The notes under the pieces are model-generated. The model saw only the letters and a program-made list of their open reading frames with translations. It did not search any database and was not told the DNA's origin. From Arachnia propionica (lineage in GTDB: Bacteria > Actinomycetota > Actinomycetes > Propionibacteriales > Propionibacteriaceae), in contig NZ_CP146373.1 of NCBI RefSeq assembly GCF_037055325.1, forward strand, positions 2,728,001 through 2,792,000: a stretch of 64,000 nt of DNA, written 5' to 3'. Shown here piece by piece: positions 26,664 through 35,989 of the stretch (its first letter is position 1; each line of letters begins with the position of its first letter). The position numbers and the translations under genes are program-made.

Positions 26664-27583
26664 AACGCCTCATGGTCATTGCTGTTGTTGTGGTGTGTCT
26701 GTTGGCAGAAGCCGGTCTGTCTCCACAGCTGGCCCATGCAGACGGCAATATTCGATGCGCACGCAGAGACAGGTACTCTGGCGCCTGTGTGTTTGAGGTG
26801 CGGGCTCCGGGGTCTGGTGGGCAGCCCGGGAAACCCGGTCGTCCTGGGAAACCCGCCCGTCCTGGGCGGGATTCGATCGGTCAACACCGTTCTTCGGACC
26901 AGTGCGGGCTCTACAAGCCTGATGGAACCTGCGCCAGATATTTTCCTGGTCTACCCACTCCTCCTAGTGATGAGCCTACTGTTCCCGCGGGTGCACCGGA
27001 GCCTGTGGTGTTGGCGAGGGTTGCGGTGGAGCGGATGGATCTTCACGCCCCAGACATCGGACTGTGGCCTGACCCGTTAGAAAAGCTGCCTACAGGGCAT
27101 AACTATGTCGGGTGGCACAACTGGATGTGGATCAGAGACCCAGGTCCTTCCACGTGGGGGCCGATCACCAAAACCGTGACCGAAGCAGGGTATGCGATCA
27201 CAGCCACCGCGGCGGTGACGAAGGTGACCTGGGAGATGGGCAACGGAGACACCAAAGTGTGCGACAAGGGAATGGAACACCTCCCTTGGCAGGAGGAGGA
27301 CAAGCCGTCGCCGACGTGCGGGTATGTCTATCATCAGCGCGGGGATTACACGATCACCGCGACCGCGCATTGGGTGATTGTGTGGAACGGCTTGGGGCAG
27401 CAAGGAACCATCGAAATGGATTTGTCGTCTCAGGTGCACACGAGTGTGATCGAGGCATTCGCGGTCAACATTCCCAACGGGAAACGACACAGTGCGCCCT
27501 CACCATCGCCGTCACCGAACCCGACCGGCACCCCAACCGCGCTAGCACCCTGCCCCACCAACCACAACAAACACGGCTGCTGA
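26660..27583 (+). CDS. Secreted protein with a PKD-like domain (307 aa)
   Basis: Signal peptide MKRLMVIAVVVVCLLAEAGLSPQLAHADG. A short Gly-Pro-rich stretch (GQPGKPGRPGKPARPGRD) follows. Residues ~150-260 look like a PKD/Ig-like domain: VTKVTWEMGNGDTKVC ... CGYVYHQRGDYTITATAHW. The Ser-Pro-rich C-terminus (SPSPSPNPTGTPT) has no LPXTG or membrane segment. It forms a coupled pair with the lipoprotein upstream; a cell-surface complex is a reasonable guess. Confidence 0.78.
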   Translation: MKRLMVIAVVVVCLLAEAGLSPQLAHADGNIRCARRDRYSGACVFEVRAPGSGGQPGKPGRPGKPARPGRDSIGQHRSSDQCGLYKPDGTCARYFPGLPTPPSDEPTVPAGAPEPVVLARVAVERMDLHAPDIGLWPDPLEKLPTGHNYVGWHNWMWIRDPGPSTWGPITKTVTEAGYAITATAAVTKVTWEMGNGDTKVCDKGMEHLPWQEEDKPSPTCGYVYHQRGDYTITATAHWVIVWNGLGQQGTIEMDLSSQVHTSVIEAFAVNIPNGKRHSAPSPSPSPNPTGTPTALAPCPTNHNKHGC

Positions 27584-27753
27584 GGCAGCCCCTCCGACCT
27601 GCTGATCAGATGGGCCGGACAGCGTCAGGGCCGGACAGCGACCACGTCTGCTGCCCGGCCCGCCCGGCAGGTTTCACCACGACCCGGTCACTGACGCTCG
27701 CAGGTCGACTGCAACCAGCTTCCACTTCTCCACCGCTGGATGCGGCCGAACCG

Positions 27754-29298
27754 CTACTGATCGACGGTTTCCTTCGCCGCCTCGCGGGAATGCCTGAACG
27801 CGGCATCAATGCCCCAGCCACCGCCGCCGAGACAGGTCAGCAACAATGCGACGGCCCCCAGCAGGAGGTCACGATCACCGAGGAACCCATCGAGCCCCGG
27901 CAGGAAAGGACTGAACGCGCCCCAGCGAATGAACGCCAGGGAGCAGATCGCCATCACCAACAGCAGAACCCCGACGACCCGCTGCAACAGGCCAATCACC
28001 AGCAGCAACGCCATGGCGGCCAACAGGAAGCCCCCGATCCACACCACCATTCGGGGTTCCGGAAGATGGGTGCGACCCAAGACCTCGGTGGCGCCGTCGA
28101 CGTTGGTGAGTCCCTGGTAGGCCAGGACCGTCAGGATCGCAGCGGTGATGAGGCGCAGGAAGAACAACCCGAGGCTGCCCAGCGGACCATCGGTCGTGCG
28201 TCGAGGTTTCTGTACGAGCGCCCGCGAGGCATTCTTCGGGGAGGTCTCGACCACCCCGAGCCTTTCGTTGCGGGCTGCGCGTTCTGCTTCCAGCTTCTCC
28301 TGGCGGCGACGTTCCTCCTCCTGCTCCGCGACGGGAATGGGTGTGGGAGCCGGGATCGGGGTGGGGACCTCCTGCGGGGGCGTCTGCATCACCGCGGTCG
28401 CCTCGGAGTGTGTGTCCGTTTCCTCGGTGGTGTCGGACTCACTGGACGCATCACCGCGGAACAATCCCGGGGACGTCGCCGAGGAAACCTCGTCAGGTTG
28501 AGACGCGACGGGTTCGGCGGCTGGCTGGGTGGGTTGCTCCTTCACACGCTCGAAACGCTGGGTGACGGCGGGGTCGGGATACTGCGGAGGAACCTGTTCC
28601 GGGCGGGGCCGCGGGGTTTCCACGGACTCCTCGGGAACCTCCCGCACGCTCTCTCCCCCGAGACGCTGCTCCAGCGTCAGTTCCCTCTTCTTCGGAGCAG
28701 GTTCCTCCTGTTCCTCGGGCATCTCGAGGGGCCATGCGTCGATGTTCAGCTGGTTCGAAACCGTCCCGGGTTGCTGCGACGTGATGGGTTCCACGCGCTG
28801 CGGGAAAGCCTGTTCCGGCTGCGGCACACCCAAGGGTCGCGCGAAGGTCTCCTCGTTCTCGGGGTCAGCGGGTTCCTGCGTCGAGATAAACGATGGAGCC
28901 GGCCTCGGATCCGGGTCCCGGGGCTCGGGCATCCTCAGCCCGGAAACCATCGTGGGTTCGTTGGCTTCTTCGTCCTCCGTGGGCGCGGGTGGTGTTGCAG
29001 CCTGGAAGGAGATGTCGGGGGCGTGTGATGCGATGGGCTCCGACCTGACAGCCTTCTCCCGCGCCTCAGGGGTCGTGGGTTGCGGCGTCGGTGTGCTGGC
29101 GAAATCCTGCGCTCCGGCAGCACGGGTGGCCGGGCGGGGCCTGGGGTTCGGGCTCTCGACGGGTACCGACTGCTCGGCGGCGTGATCGTCCCACTCGGCG
29201 GGATCCAAGGCGGTGCCGTACTCGCTCTGCTCATCCTCCCAGTCGGCGCCGCGGGGCGTGCCCTGCCGCACCCAGTCACCTGCGTCACGTGAAGACAT
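27754..29298 (-). CDS. Long disordered protein with a C-terminal DoxX-like membrane domain (514 aa)
   Basis: The first ~370 residues are Pro/Glu/Thr-rich and low in complexity (PTPIPAPTPIP, EEERRRQEKLEAERAARNERL), probably disordered and cytoplasmic. The last ~140 residues hold four membrane segments (GLFFLRLITAAILTVLAYQGL ... MVVWIGGFLLAAMALLLVIGLLQ ... LLLGAVALLLTCLGGGGW) in DoxX-like order. ATG 29298 is the best start. It lies downstream of holB on the same strand. Function unknown. Confidence 0.75.
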   Translation of the reverse strand: MSSRDAGDWVRQGTPRGADWEDEQSEYGTALDPAEWDDHAAEQSVPVESPNPRPRPATRAAGAQDFASTPTPQPTTPEAREKAVRSEPIASHAPDISFQAATPPAPTEDEEANEPTMVSGLRMPEPRDPDPRPAPSFISTQEPADPENEETFARPLGVPQPEQAFPQRVEPITSQQPGTVSNQLNIDAWPLEMPEEQEEPAPKKRELTLEQRLGGESVREVPEESVETPRPRPEQVPPQYPDPAVTQRFERVKEQPTQPAAEPVASQPDEVSSATSPGLFRGDASSESDTTEETDTHSEATAVMQTPPQEVPTPIPAPTPIPVAEQEEERRRQEKLEAERAARNERLGVVETSPKNASRALVQKPRRTTDGPLGSLGLFFLRLITAAILTVLAYQGLTNVDGATEVLGRTHLPEPRMVVWIGGFLLAAMALLLVIGLLQRVVGVLLLVMAICSLAFIRWGAFSPFLPGLDGFLGDRDLLLGAVALLLTCLGGGGWGIDAAFRHSREAAKETVDQ

Positions 29299-29396
29299 GA
29301 ACCCTCCTGAATCAGTCAACGCTTGAGCCCATGTTCTCACCGCACCCGGCGAGCGCAATTGAGGCGCGCCCGGTTTTGAACCTTCCCCGGCCCTTG

Positions 29397-30542
29397 TCAG
29401 CGATGTGAGGCCCGCCCCAGCCCCAGCAACATCGCTTCGAGGGCCAGCTGGGGCGCCACGTTGCCCTCGAGGGCCTTTCGGGCCTCCAGCAGGGCGTCGA
29501 GGGCGCGCACCGTTTGCTCCGGCCTGGTGCGTCTAGCAAAGGCCGTGATCTCCTCGGCGATGTCTGCGTTCACGAACGACACACCAGGGGCGGTCTGGCA
29601 GGCGAGAACGTCACGGTAGTAGCCGGTCAGTTCGGTGAGCACCCGGTCCAGGGCGTCGCGCTGGAAACGTTTCGCCCGGGCCTTCTGCTGGTCCTCCAGT
29701 TCCTTGATGGCTCCCTGAATCCCACGCGCCTTGACGCGTTTGGTGCCCATTCCCAACGCCGTTTGAAGCTCCGTCATCTCCCGGGCGTCGAGATCTGCGG
29801 TGAGCTGCCCGGCCTCCTCGGACGCGGATGCGACGAGGGATTCGGCTGCCGACAGACAATCGGTGAGGGTGTTGAGCCGGGCGGGCAGCGACAAGATCTC
29901 GTGACGCCGTTTCCTGGCCTCCTCGTTCAACGCCAAGGCCCGGGCGCGACCGACATGCCCCTGGGCGGCGCGGGCACAGTACTGGGCCATCACCTCGTCC
30001 ACGCCGTCACGGCGGACCAGCAGTTTCGCCACCTCCTCGATCGGTGGGGTGACCAGCCGCAGCTCCCGGCAACGGGAACGTATGGTGACGATCACATCGT
30101 CAGCGCTGGGGGCACACAGCAGCCACACGGTTTTCGGGGCGGGCTCCTCGAGGGCTTTCAGCAGCGCATCAGCGCCGCGTTCGGTGACGCGGTCCGCGTC
30201 CTCGATCACGACCACCTGCCAGCGGCGGTTCACGGGTGCGACATTGGCTCTGGAAACCAGCTGTCGCATCTCATCGACGCCGATGCTGAGCTGTTCGGTG
30301 CGCAGCAGGGTCACATCCGGATGGGCACCAGACAGCGATGTGCGGCAGTCGTTGCAGCGCCCGCAACCGCCGTCGCGGCACTGCAGGGCGGCTGCGAACG
30401 CCCGTGCCGCGTTGGAACGCCCCGACCCGGGCGGTCCGACGAACAACCACGCATGGGTCATGGCGTGTCTGCCACCCGCCACTGCACGTCGCAGCGTCTC
30501 AACGGCCCTGTCCTGACCCACGAGTTCGTCCCACACGCTCAC
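29397..30542 (-). CDS. holB: DNA polymerase III delta' subunit
   Basis: Clamp-loader subunit of the replicative polymerase. The N-terminus has AAA+ features: VWDELVGQDRAVETL, a Walker A-like GPPGSGRSNAARAFAAAL, and a zinc ribbon with four Cys (CRDGGCGRCNDC). VIEDADRVTERGADALLKALEEP is the Walker B/sensor region. It has 381 residues. I chose GTG 30542, with AGGA 8 nt upstream. It follows tmk on the same strand, the arrangement seen in many actinobacteria. Confidence 0.93.
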   Translation of the reverse strand: MSVWDELVGQDRAVETLRRAVAGGRHAMTHAWLFVGPPGSGRSNAARAFAAALQCRDGGCGRCNDCRTSLSGAHPDVTLLRTEQLSIGVDEMRQLVSRANVAPVNRRWQVVVIEDADRVTERGADALLKALEEPAPKTVWLLCAPSADDVIVTIRSRCRELRLVTPPIEEVAKLLVRRDGVDEVMAQYCARAAQGHVGRARALALNEEARKRRHEILSLPARLNTLTDCLSAAESLVASASEEAGQLTADLDAREMTELQTALGMGTKRVKARGIQGAIKELEDQQKARAKRFQRDALDRVLTELTGYYRDVLACQTAPGVSFVNADIAEEITAFARRTRPEQTVRALDALLEARKALEGNVAPQLALEAMLLGLGRASHR

Positions 30543-30626
30543 GTGCTCATCCTGCCATCCCCCACCGACGAAGAACCCCTTTTCCCATGCTGGTCGAGCC
30601 GGACCGCGAGAAACGAACAACCCAGT

Positions 30627-31256
30627 TCACCCGAGCAGAGCGAGCACCTTCTCCGCGACCTTTTCAGCGATGTTCTCCCGCGACTCGCGGGCGCCCAGCA
30701 CGAGGTAACGTTCCGGGTCCTCGCCGGCCAGCCGGAGGAAGTGTTCGCGGGCGCGACGGTGGAAGTCAAGGCCTGCGGCCTCCAGACGATCCTGTTGCCG
30801 GATATTCGCAACCGCCTCAGCGGGGTCGATGTCGAGCAGCACGGTCAGGTCTGGCCGCAGCCCGCCCGTCGCCCAGCGCGCCACCTGCTCCACCTCGGCG
30901 AGATCCAGCACCCGACCCGCCCCCTGGTAAGCGATCATCGAATCGACGTAGCGGTCGCACACCACCACCTTGCCGTATGCCAGGGCGGGGAGGATCACCT
31001 CCTCGACGTGCTGGGCCTTGTCAGCGGCATAGACCAGCGCCTCGGTGCGGGCGGTCAACTCCGGGTGGCCGGGGTCCAGCAGAAGTTCGCGCAGCTTCTC
31101 GCCGATCGGGGTGCCGCCCGGCTGCCGCGTCACGACGGGTTCGATGCGGCGGTTCCGAAGCCGGGAAACGAGTTCCACCACCTGGGTGGACTTGCCCACC
31201 CCGTCGCCGCCTTCGAAGACGACGAACAAACCGGGGGTGGTCGTGGAAGTGCTCAT
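30627..31256 (-). CDS. tmk: Thymidylate kinase
   Basis: Phosphorylates dTMP to dTDP. P-loop is FEGGDGVGKSTQ, the DR(Y/S) motif is VVCDRYVDSMIAYQGAG, and the LID region is RQQDRLEAAGLDFHRR. The length of 209 residues is normal. The ATG overlaps the stop of the upstream CYTH/CHAD-like gene, so it is the second gene of an operon reading towards holB. Confidence 0.95.
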   Translation of the reverse strand: MSTSTTTPGLFVVFEGGDGVGKSTQVVELVSRLRNRRIEPVVTRQPGGTPIGEKLRELLLDPGHPELTARTEALVYAADKAQHVEEVILPALAYGKVVVCDRYVDSMIAYQGAGRVLDLAEVEQVARWATGGLRPDLTVLLDIDPAEAVANIRQQDRLEAAGLDFHRRAREHFLRLAGEDPERYLVLGARESRENIAEKVAEKVLALLG

Positions 31257-32575
31257 CTGCGCACCTTAGCCAGTAGTTTGCGAACCTTGACGACCTGCTC
31301 GGGCCAATCGGCAACGAAACCGGCGCGGGCAGCGAGCACCCGCTGGTGGCATCGTTCCGCTTCCCGGCCTCGTTCGAAGGCCTCCGCCGGGGTGAGGCCC
31401 TCCAGATCCGGGGGGTCAACGTCCGCGACGCAGTCCCGCAGGTCGCGGGCAACCTGCGTGATAGTGTTCAGCAGCTTGGTTCCCGGTTTGCCGTGCAGCC
31501 GCACCGCCACCAACCCACAGGCGTGGATCTGCTCGGCCGCCGCCAGCGCGGCCTGCCAGTCGGAGTCGGGGGAGTCGGCGGTCAGCGACCGGCAGCGGTC
31601 GGCCAGGATGTAGGCCCCCTGCTGGGCGCGTTTCAGCAGCAGCATCGCCGCGGGTTCGGCGGAGACGTCGCCGAGCCGCGGAGCACGCACCGCAGTCACC
31701 AGCGGGTCCGTCACGTCGAGGGCCACCTGCCGGGGCGTGGCAGCCTTCTCGACGGCGGATTCCACGGCCTGCCGCCACTCGGGGTCGAGAACGTTCGCCA
31801 ACCCCCGCACGTGTCCCCGGAACTTCTGGAGGGCATCCGTGATGGCTTCCTCGTCGCGGTACTGCGCCCGGACGAGACCTTGCAGATCGGCGGCGAACAG
31901 CCCCGTCACGAACGCCTCCATGGTTGCTCCGCGATTCAGCGGACCGGGGGTCGGGAAGTCGGTGCCACCGGTGGCGGGCGGGCCGAGGCGCTGCTGAAGG
32001 CTTGGGAATTCGTCGACGGCGGTCGCGGAGACCGCGTCCAGCGCGGCCAGCACGTGCTCCAGCTGGTGTCTGCCGAGCAGGTCGGTGGGGGTGAGGGTGG
32101 CCTCCCGGTAGCGGGCCGTCGCCATACCTCCGCGACGCACCGTGACCCGTTCGTCGCGGATGCTTCCCAGGGGCCCGTCGGGTCCCCGCAGAAGGTATTC
32201 GACCCGCTGGCATTCCAGCGCGGCCACCGGTCCGAGCACGGCGCGGCGCACCAACGGTCGAGTGAGGTCGGCGAACTCCTGGGGCAGCTCAGCGGTGGCC
32301 CCCATGGGAACGATCCGTTCGGCGGGCAGATGCGGAGCCCATGCGGGTGCGGCGAGGTACCAGTCCCCCAGCCCGCCGAGCACCCGATGCGCCAGCACCA
32401 CCCCGGCGCGCAGCAACCGGTCGTCGGCGCTGTCCAACACGGTCACATCGATGCCGTGGCTGGCTGCGCGGCGCTCCATCAACCCGGTGATCCCGATGGC
32501 ATCCGACAACAGGGACGGGGCATCAGCCTGGAAGGGAAGGTCGAAACGCATCACCGCCGGTCGCTCGAAACCCAT
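31253..32575 (-). CDS. Degenerate CYTH-CHAD-like protein (440 aa)
   Basis: The N-terminal half resembles a CYTH triphosphate-tunnel domain in layout (VTVLDSADDRLLRAGVVLAHRVLGGLGDWYLA, then LECQRVEYLLRG, then DERVTVRR). It lacks several of the usual acidic and basic tunnel residues. The C-terminal half is all-helical, as in CHAD domains that bind polyphosphate, but the conserved His/Arg helices are weak. The assignment is tentative. It is the first gene of the leftward tmk-holB operon, with start at ATG 32575. The genomic island begins just upstream. Confidence 0.6.
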   Translation of the reverse strand: MGFERPAVMRFDLPFQADAPSLLSDAIGITGLMERRAASHGIDVTVLDSADDRLLRAGVVLAHRVLGGLGDWYLAAPAWAPHLPAERIVPMGATAELPQEFADLTRPLVRRAVLGPVAALECQRVEYLLRGPDGPLGSIRDERVTVRRGGMATARYREATLTPTDLLGRHQLEHVLAALDAVSATAVDEFPSLQQRLGPPATGGTDFPTPGPLNRGATMEAFVTGLFAADLQGLVRAQYRDEEAITDALQKFRGHVRGLANVLDPEWRQAVESAVEKAATPRQVALDVTDPLVTAVRAPRLGDVSAEPAAMLLLKRAQQGAYILADRCRSLTADSPDSDWQAALAAAEQIHACGLVAVRLHGKPGTKLLNTITQVARDLRDCVADVDPPDLEGLTPAEAFERGREAERCHQRVLAARAGFVADWPEQVVKVRKLLAKVRR

Positions 32576-32797
32576 GGCATCTACCTTCCCACAAGGCCCG
32601 AGGAAACCGGAGCGACGCTCGAGGTGACGACCTGGTTGGGCCAGACCCCTTCCCCAGGCTGGTTGATCCGGACCGCAACCCCTTGGGCGAGCAGTCCGTG
32701 TCGAGCCCACATGTCGCCTTCTGGAGGTTTTCTTCCGAAACTCCTCCATCCGGAGGGTCCTCCCGGGTAGTGTCAGCATCACCACACCCGGGAGGCA

Positions 32798-32947
32798 ATG
32801 ATGCACCACCGAACCACAATGACGGTCACCACCTTGATCCTGTGCGCCTGCCTGCTCCTGAGTGGCTGTTCAGCACGTGTCAGGCAGCGAGATCTCATAC
32901 GCAAGGACCCCATGAGGCTTATTCACAGACAGCGTGGCGGCCAGTAA
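32798..32947 (+). pseudogene. Lipoprotein gene fragment truncated by a mobile element
   Basis: GGAGG and tandem ATGs begin a lipoprotein signal (TLILCACLLLSGC, lipobox LSGC). The frame enters the 79-bp MITE at residue 39 and stops at 32947. The rest of the gene is absent, so this is the 5' stump left at the island border. Confidence 0.6.
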
Positions 32948-32992
32948 AACCCCTAGCCAGGGCGCACTTGAGGAAGGCTGTGAATAAGCCTC
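32914..32992. mobile_element. 79-bp MITE, copy 1
   Basis: Ends are perfect 15-bp inverted repeats (GAGGCTTATTCACAG and complement). The outer bases match the terminal repeats of the IS5-family element at 43142-44044 (GAGGCTTATTCAT). It has no coding capacity and is 79 bp long like copy 2, so it is probably mobilised by that transposase. Confidence 0.75.
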
Positions 32993-33543
32993 ATCATCGA
33001 TGGCACCCTTGATGTCCTGCTGGTCATGGTCGAAGCGTCCCGAACTGTACTCAGGCACACACCACACCACAGGAGTGAACCTGCAAGTGGCCTGCACCCT
33101 AGCCGGACACCTCGCCTGGATCTGCCCACCCCTGCCGGGTAGCGTGCATGACGCAAAGGCCATCAAGGAATCCGAATTCCTCACAACCCTCAATGGCCAA
33201 AGTCATATCGGAGACAAAAAGGCTTATTCACAGACGGCGCGCCAGCCAGAAAAACCCCTAGTCAGCGCACACTTGGGAAGGGCCGTGAATAGACCTCAAA
33301 GGCTACATCGGATTGGGAATGAGCACCCCCGCGAAGAAACCCGCCCATGGTGAACCCACCAACACCGACAGGAGAAACAACACGACCATCAACCGTGTCC
33401 GCTACCTCATCGAATGTGTCATCGCGAACCTCAAAACATGGCGTGTTCTCCACACCGATTACCGCCGCCCCTACAACACCTTCGAAACCACAATACAAGC
33501 CGTCACCGGACTCATCTTCGCCTACACCCCATGAATAAGCTTC
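32993..33543 (+). pseudogene. Remnant of an IS5-family transposase gene and its right end
   Basis: Translation from 32993 matches the second half of the transposase at 43151-43987, e.g. RPELYSG.HHTTGVNLQVACTLAG and VRYLIE.VIANLKTWRVLHTDYRRPYNTFET. The 5' half is missing, replaced by MITE copy 1. A second MITE splits the gene between GDK and GYIG. The element ends at the degenerate repeat ATGAATAAGCTTC (33531-33543). It is non-functional. Confidence 0.8.
33219..33297. mobile_element. 79-bp MITE, copy 2, inserted in the IS remnant
   Basis: Same length and ~80% similar to copy 1. The terminal repeats are slightly degenerate (AAGGCTTATTCACAG / C-GTGAATAGACCTC). It is flanked by AAA on both sides (33216-33218 and 33298-33300), a 3-bp target duplication. 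It interrupts the transposase remnant, so it arrived after that IS copy. Confidence 0.75.
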
Positions 33544-33939
33544 ATCGATTCGTGCTTCGATGCGGTCTGAGGCGATGACACTGGTACGTTCGAGGATTTC
33601 CTGGCCTGGCTGGCCGATGCTGACCAATCCACTATTACCAGTTCCGGAGGGTTTTGGTATTACGCGGTGGGCAATCTCGGAGAACCGGCGCGTCAGAAAG
33701 TCGGCGACCGCTCACCGTCCGATCACATCATTGGTCAGGTCAAGCAGGTAGCCTCGCCGTATCAGGGTCGAGGATAACTCGCATACGTGATGGTGGAACG
33801 TAGGGATCGACCTGAACGTGGCCAATAGCTAGTTGAATGCTACCGAGCTGGTAGGTGCCTGTGAGCTGTCTGTACGAGGCGCACCCCCGCTCATCGATGC
33901 CCATCGATTTGAGCGAGGGTACGCTCGAGAGCCCTGCGA
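33544..33939. other. Gene-free stretch in the island
   Basis: No supported gene. The short open frame at 33560-33751 lacks a ribosome site and similarity I recognise. It is probably decayed mobile DNA. Confidence 0.5.
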
Positions 33940-35148
33940 TTAGGCACGACCATCCTCGTTAACAGCAACGTTCTGGAGGCCGGGAAGCCTAGTGAGAGCT
34001 ACGCCGCCAAGTATTGAAAGCACGACAGCAGCAATTACCATAGCGGCGGTAAAGCCGGTCTGTTGGACACCAAACCCGGTCATTAGCGGCCCAACAGCCA
34101 AGCCTGCTGCGTACGCGAGGTTATAAAGCGCGAATGAACCGCCAAGCGTCGGAGGGGTCGATCGAAATCCTTGTTCGCTTATGAGCGTGGTGGCCGGGGC
34201 GAGCAGCATCGCCGACGAAAGTCCTAGAATGCCCATGCCAACACCGACCTGCCAGATGCTGGTCGACCAGCCGAGAACAAGCAGTGCGGCAACGACAGCC
34301 ACGATACCGATGCCGATAAGCACTCGAGGCGATGCTGAGGCGACGAATCTGCCCACGATTGGGTTCGCGATGATACTCACGAGCGCGGCGACGCCGAAGA
34401 GCACGCCGATCGTAGTGCTCGTCGCCTGTGCTCCCAGGTGGCCAGGAAGTACTGGTTGCACCGCAGCGAGGACCGCGGCCCCGATCGCGATCGCGGCAAC
34501 GATGGAGGCAGATCCCGGTACCCGAAGCACGGTGAAGGGCCCAGCTGTGTCATCGGTTTGTCGGGGCGACCCTGGAATGAAGGCTACTAGCAGGATGAGA
34601 TCAACGATGGCGACGACCGTTGCCACCAAGAATGGCGAGGCCGGCCCAAACGCGTCAACGAGGAAACCAGCCAACGGCGGACCGACAAGTACACCTAGAG
34701 TCACGGTGGACATTGCGATACCCATCATCTGACCACGTTTATCAAAACCTGTTGTGGCTGCAATGAGCGACAAGGCCGCGACCCATGCGACACCGCCAGC
34801 GATCCCCTGGACGAAGCGGGCGACCAAGAGGAGCCAATAGGGCCCGCCGGCGGCAAACAGTAGGGTCGCAATCGCTAGAACGATCAGACCAGTCACAAGC
34901 GGACCCTTCGGACCGCGGCGATCGACGAGGCGTCCAGCGAAGAGCGTGGCAACCACCATGGCTACCGCATACGAAGCGAAGAGGATACCGGTTGCGGCTG
35001 CACCTTGTTCGACGACTGCGGGTAACAGTGGAAGCACCGGGATGGCAAGTCCCTGGAGGAGCATATCGGTGAAGAGAATGGCTCCAGCCACGGCGGTGGC
35101 GCGGGCCGGAGTTGCACTCGCCGCGCGAGGGGTGGGGGTAGTAGTCAT
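33940..35148 (-). CDS. MFS efflux transporter
   Basis: Proton-driven drug/metabolite exporter with 12 predicted membrane helices in 402 residues. Motif A is present as FAGRLVDRRGPKGPLVTGL. The antiporter motif C region is GVLVGPPLAGFLVD. The N-terminus is Thr/Ala-rich. It lies 14 nt downstream of a TetR gene on the same strand, forming a typical self-regulated efflux operon. It might export the RiPP made nearby, which has no dedicated exporter, but nothing in sequence proves that. Codon use is less GC-rich than the core genome. Confidence 0.88.
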   Translation of the reverse strand: MTTTPTPRAASATPARATAVAGAILFTDMLLQGLAIPVLPLLPAVVEQGAAATGILFASYAVAMVVATLFAGRLVDRRGPKGPLVTGLIVLAIATLLFAAGGPYWLLLVARFVQGIAGGVAWVAALSLIAATTGFDKRGQMMGIAMSTVTLGVLVGPPLAGFLVDAFGPASPFLVATVVAIVDLILLVAFIPGSPRQTDDTAGPFTVLRVPGSASIVAAIAIGAAVLAAVQPVLPGHLGAQATSTTIGVLFGVAALVSIIANPIVGRFVASASPRVLIGIGIVAVVAALLVLGWSTSIWQVGVGMGILGLSSAMLLAPATTLISEQGFRSTPPTLGGSFALYNLAYAAGLAVGPLMTGFGVQQTGFTAAMVIAAVVLSILGGVALTRLPGLQNVAVNEDGRA

Positions 35149-35162
35149 CGTGAAGTGTGTCC

Positions 35163-35759
35163 TTAGATGTCGAGCAATCCCCTCACCAGCGCCGCGATAG
35201 CGGCATCAAGTTTGTCGGGTTGCGGAATGTCTTGCGGCCGAGTCACCGCAGTTACGGTGAACCCTTGAAGAAACGCGAGCACGAGGCTAGCGATTTCACC
35301 CGTTGCGGGGAGATCGCTGTCTCTCTCGGACTTGGAAATGAAGCCTTCGATGCGGTTGCGCCATTCGTCGAGGGCGCTGTTATGTTCGGAATACTCGAGG
35401 GCTTGCGGAGCAACGAGGACTGTCGTTGATACCAAGGAGCGGAATCGCGCGTCGCCGGCGAGGAGTCGAGTGAACTCAGTCAACAGTGCCTTCAAAGCAT
35501 CGTAGGCCGATGTTCCTGCCGCCTCGTTGTCTTGAACAAACAAGCGTTGCCCATAATCCCGCCAACCCCAATCAAGCGCCTCGGTCAGCAGGGCCTGCTT
35601 GTCGCGAAAATGGTGGTTCAACGCACCGCGTGTGACGCCTGCACGCTCCGCGACATACTCAAATGTTGCCCCCCTCCACCCCTTCTCCTCGAAGGACTTC
35701 AGCGCTGCTTCCAGCAGCGCAACGCGGGTTTTTGCCGCGTCTTCAGCAGTTCGTCTCAT
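35163..35759 (-). CDS. TetR-family repressor of the MFS gene
   Basis: N-terminal TetR HTH (residues ~12-58: LLEAALKSFEEKGWRGATFEYVAERAGVTRGALNHHFRDKQALLTEAL) and a C-terminal ligand domain, 198 residues. It is the first gene of the operon with the MFS transporter and probably represses both until a drug or signal binds. Confidence 0.9.
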   Translation of the reverse strand: MRRTAEDAAKTRVALLEAALKSFEEKGWRGATFEYVAERAGVTRGALNHHFRDKQALLTEALDWGWRDYGQRLFVQDNEAAGTSAYDALKALLTEFTRLLAGDARFRSLVSTTVLVAPQALEYSEHNSALDEWRNRIEGFISKSERDSDLPATGEIASLVLAFLQGFTVTAVTRPQDIPQPDKLDAAIAALVRGLLDI

Positions 35760-35989
35760 ACATACAAACTAGCACGTATCTTAATGGAGGTCAACAGCTC
35801 GAGTTGACTCTTCTCAAACCTTCGCCCAGACAGCTTCACTGCCTCACGCGATTTCCCCGACTACCGGGTTCATTGCCCCATGCGGGCCCCCGGCTAGACA
35901 TGACCGAGCATGGAGTTAACAATCAACCAACGGCAGACCGCGACAAAAAGGCGTTGACGTAACCGCAGTACTGATCGGACGAGCAAAAC

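Noticed and set aside
27112-29028. 638-codon plus-strand open frame overlapping two genes
   Set aside because: Shadow of the PKD-like protein and of the leftward DoxX-like protein; no ribosome site or domain.
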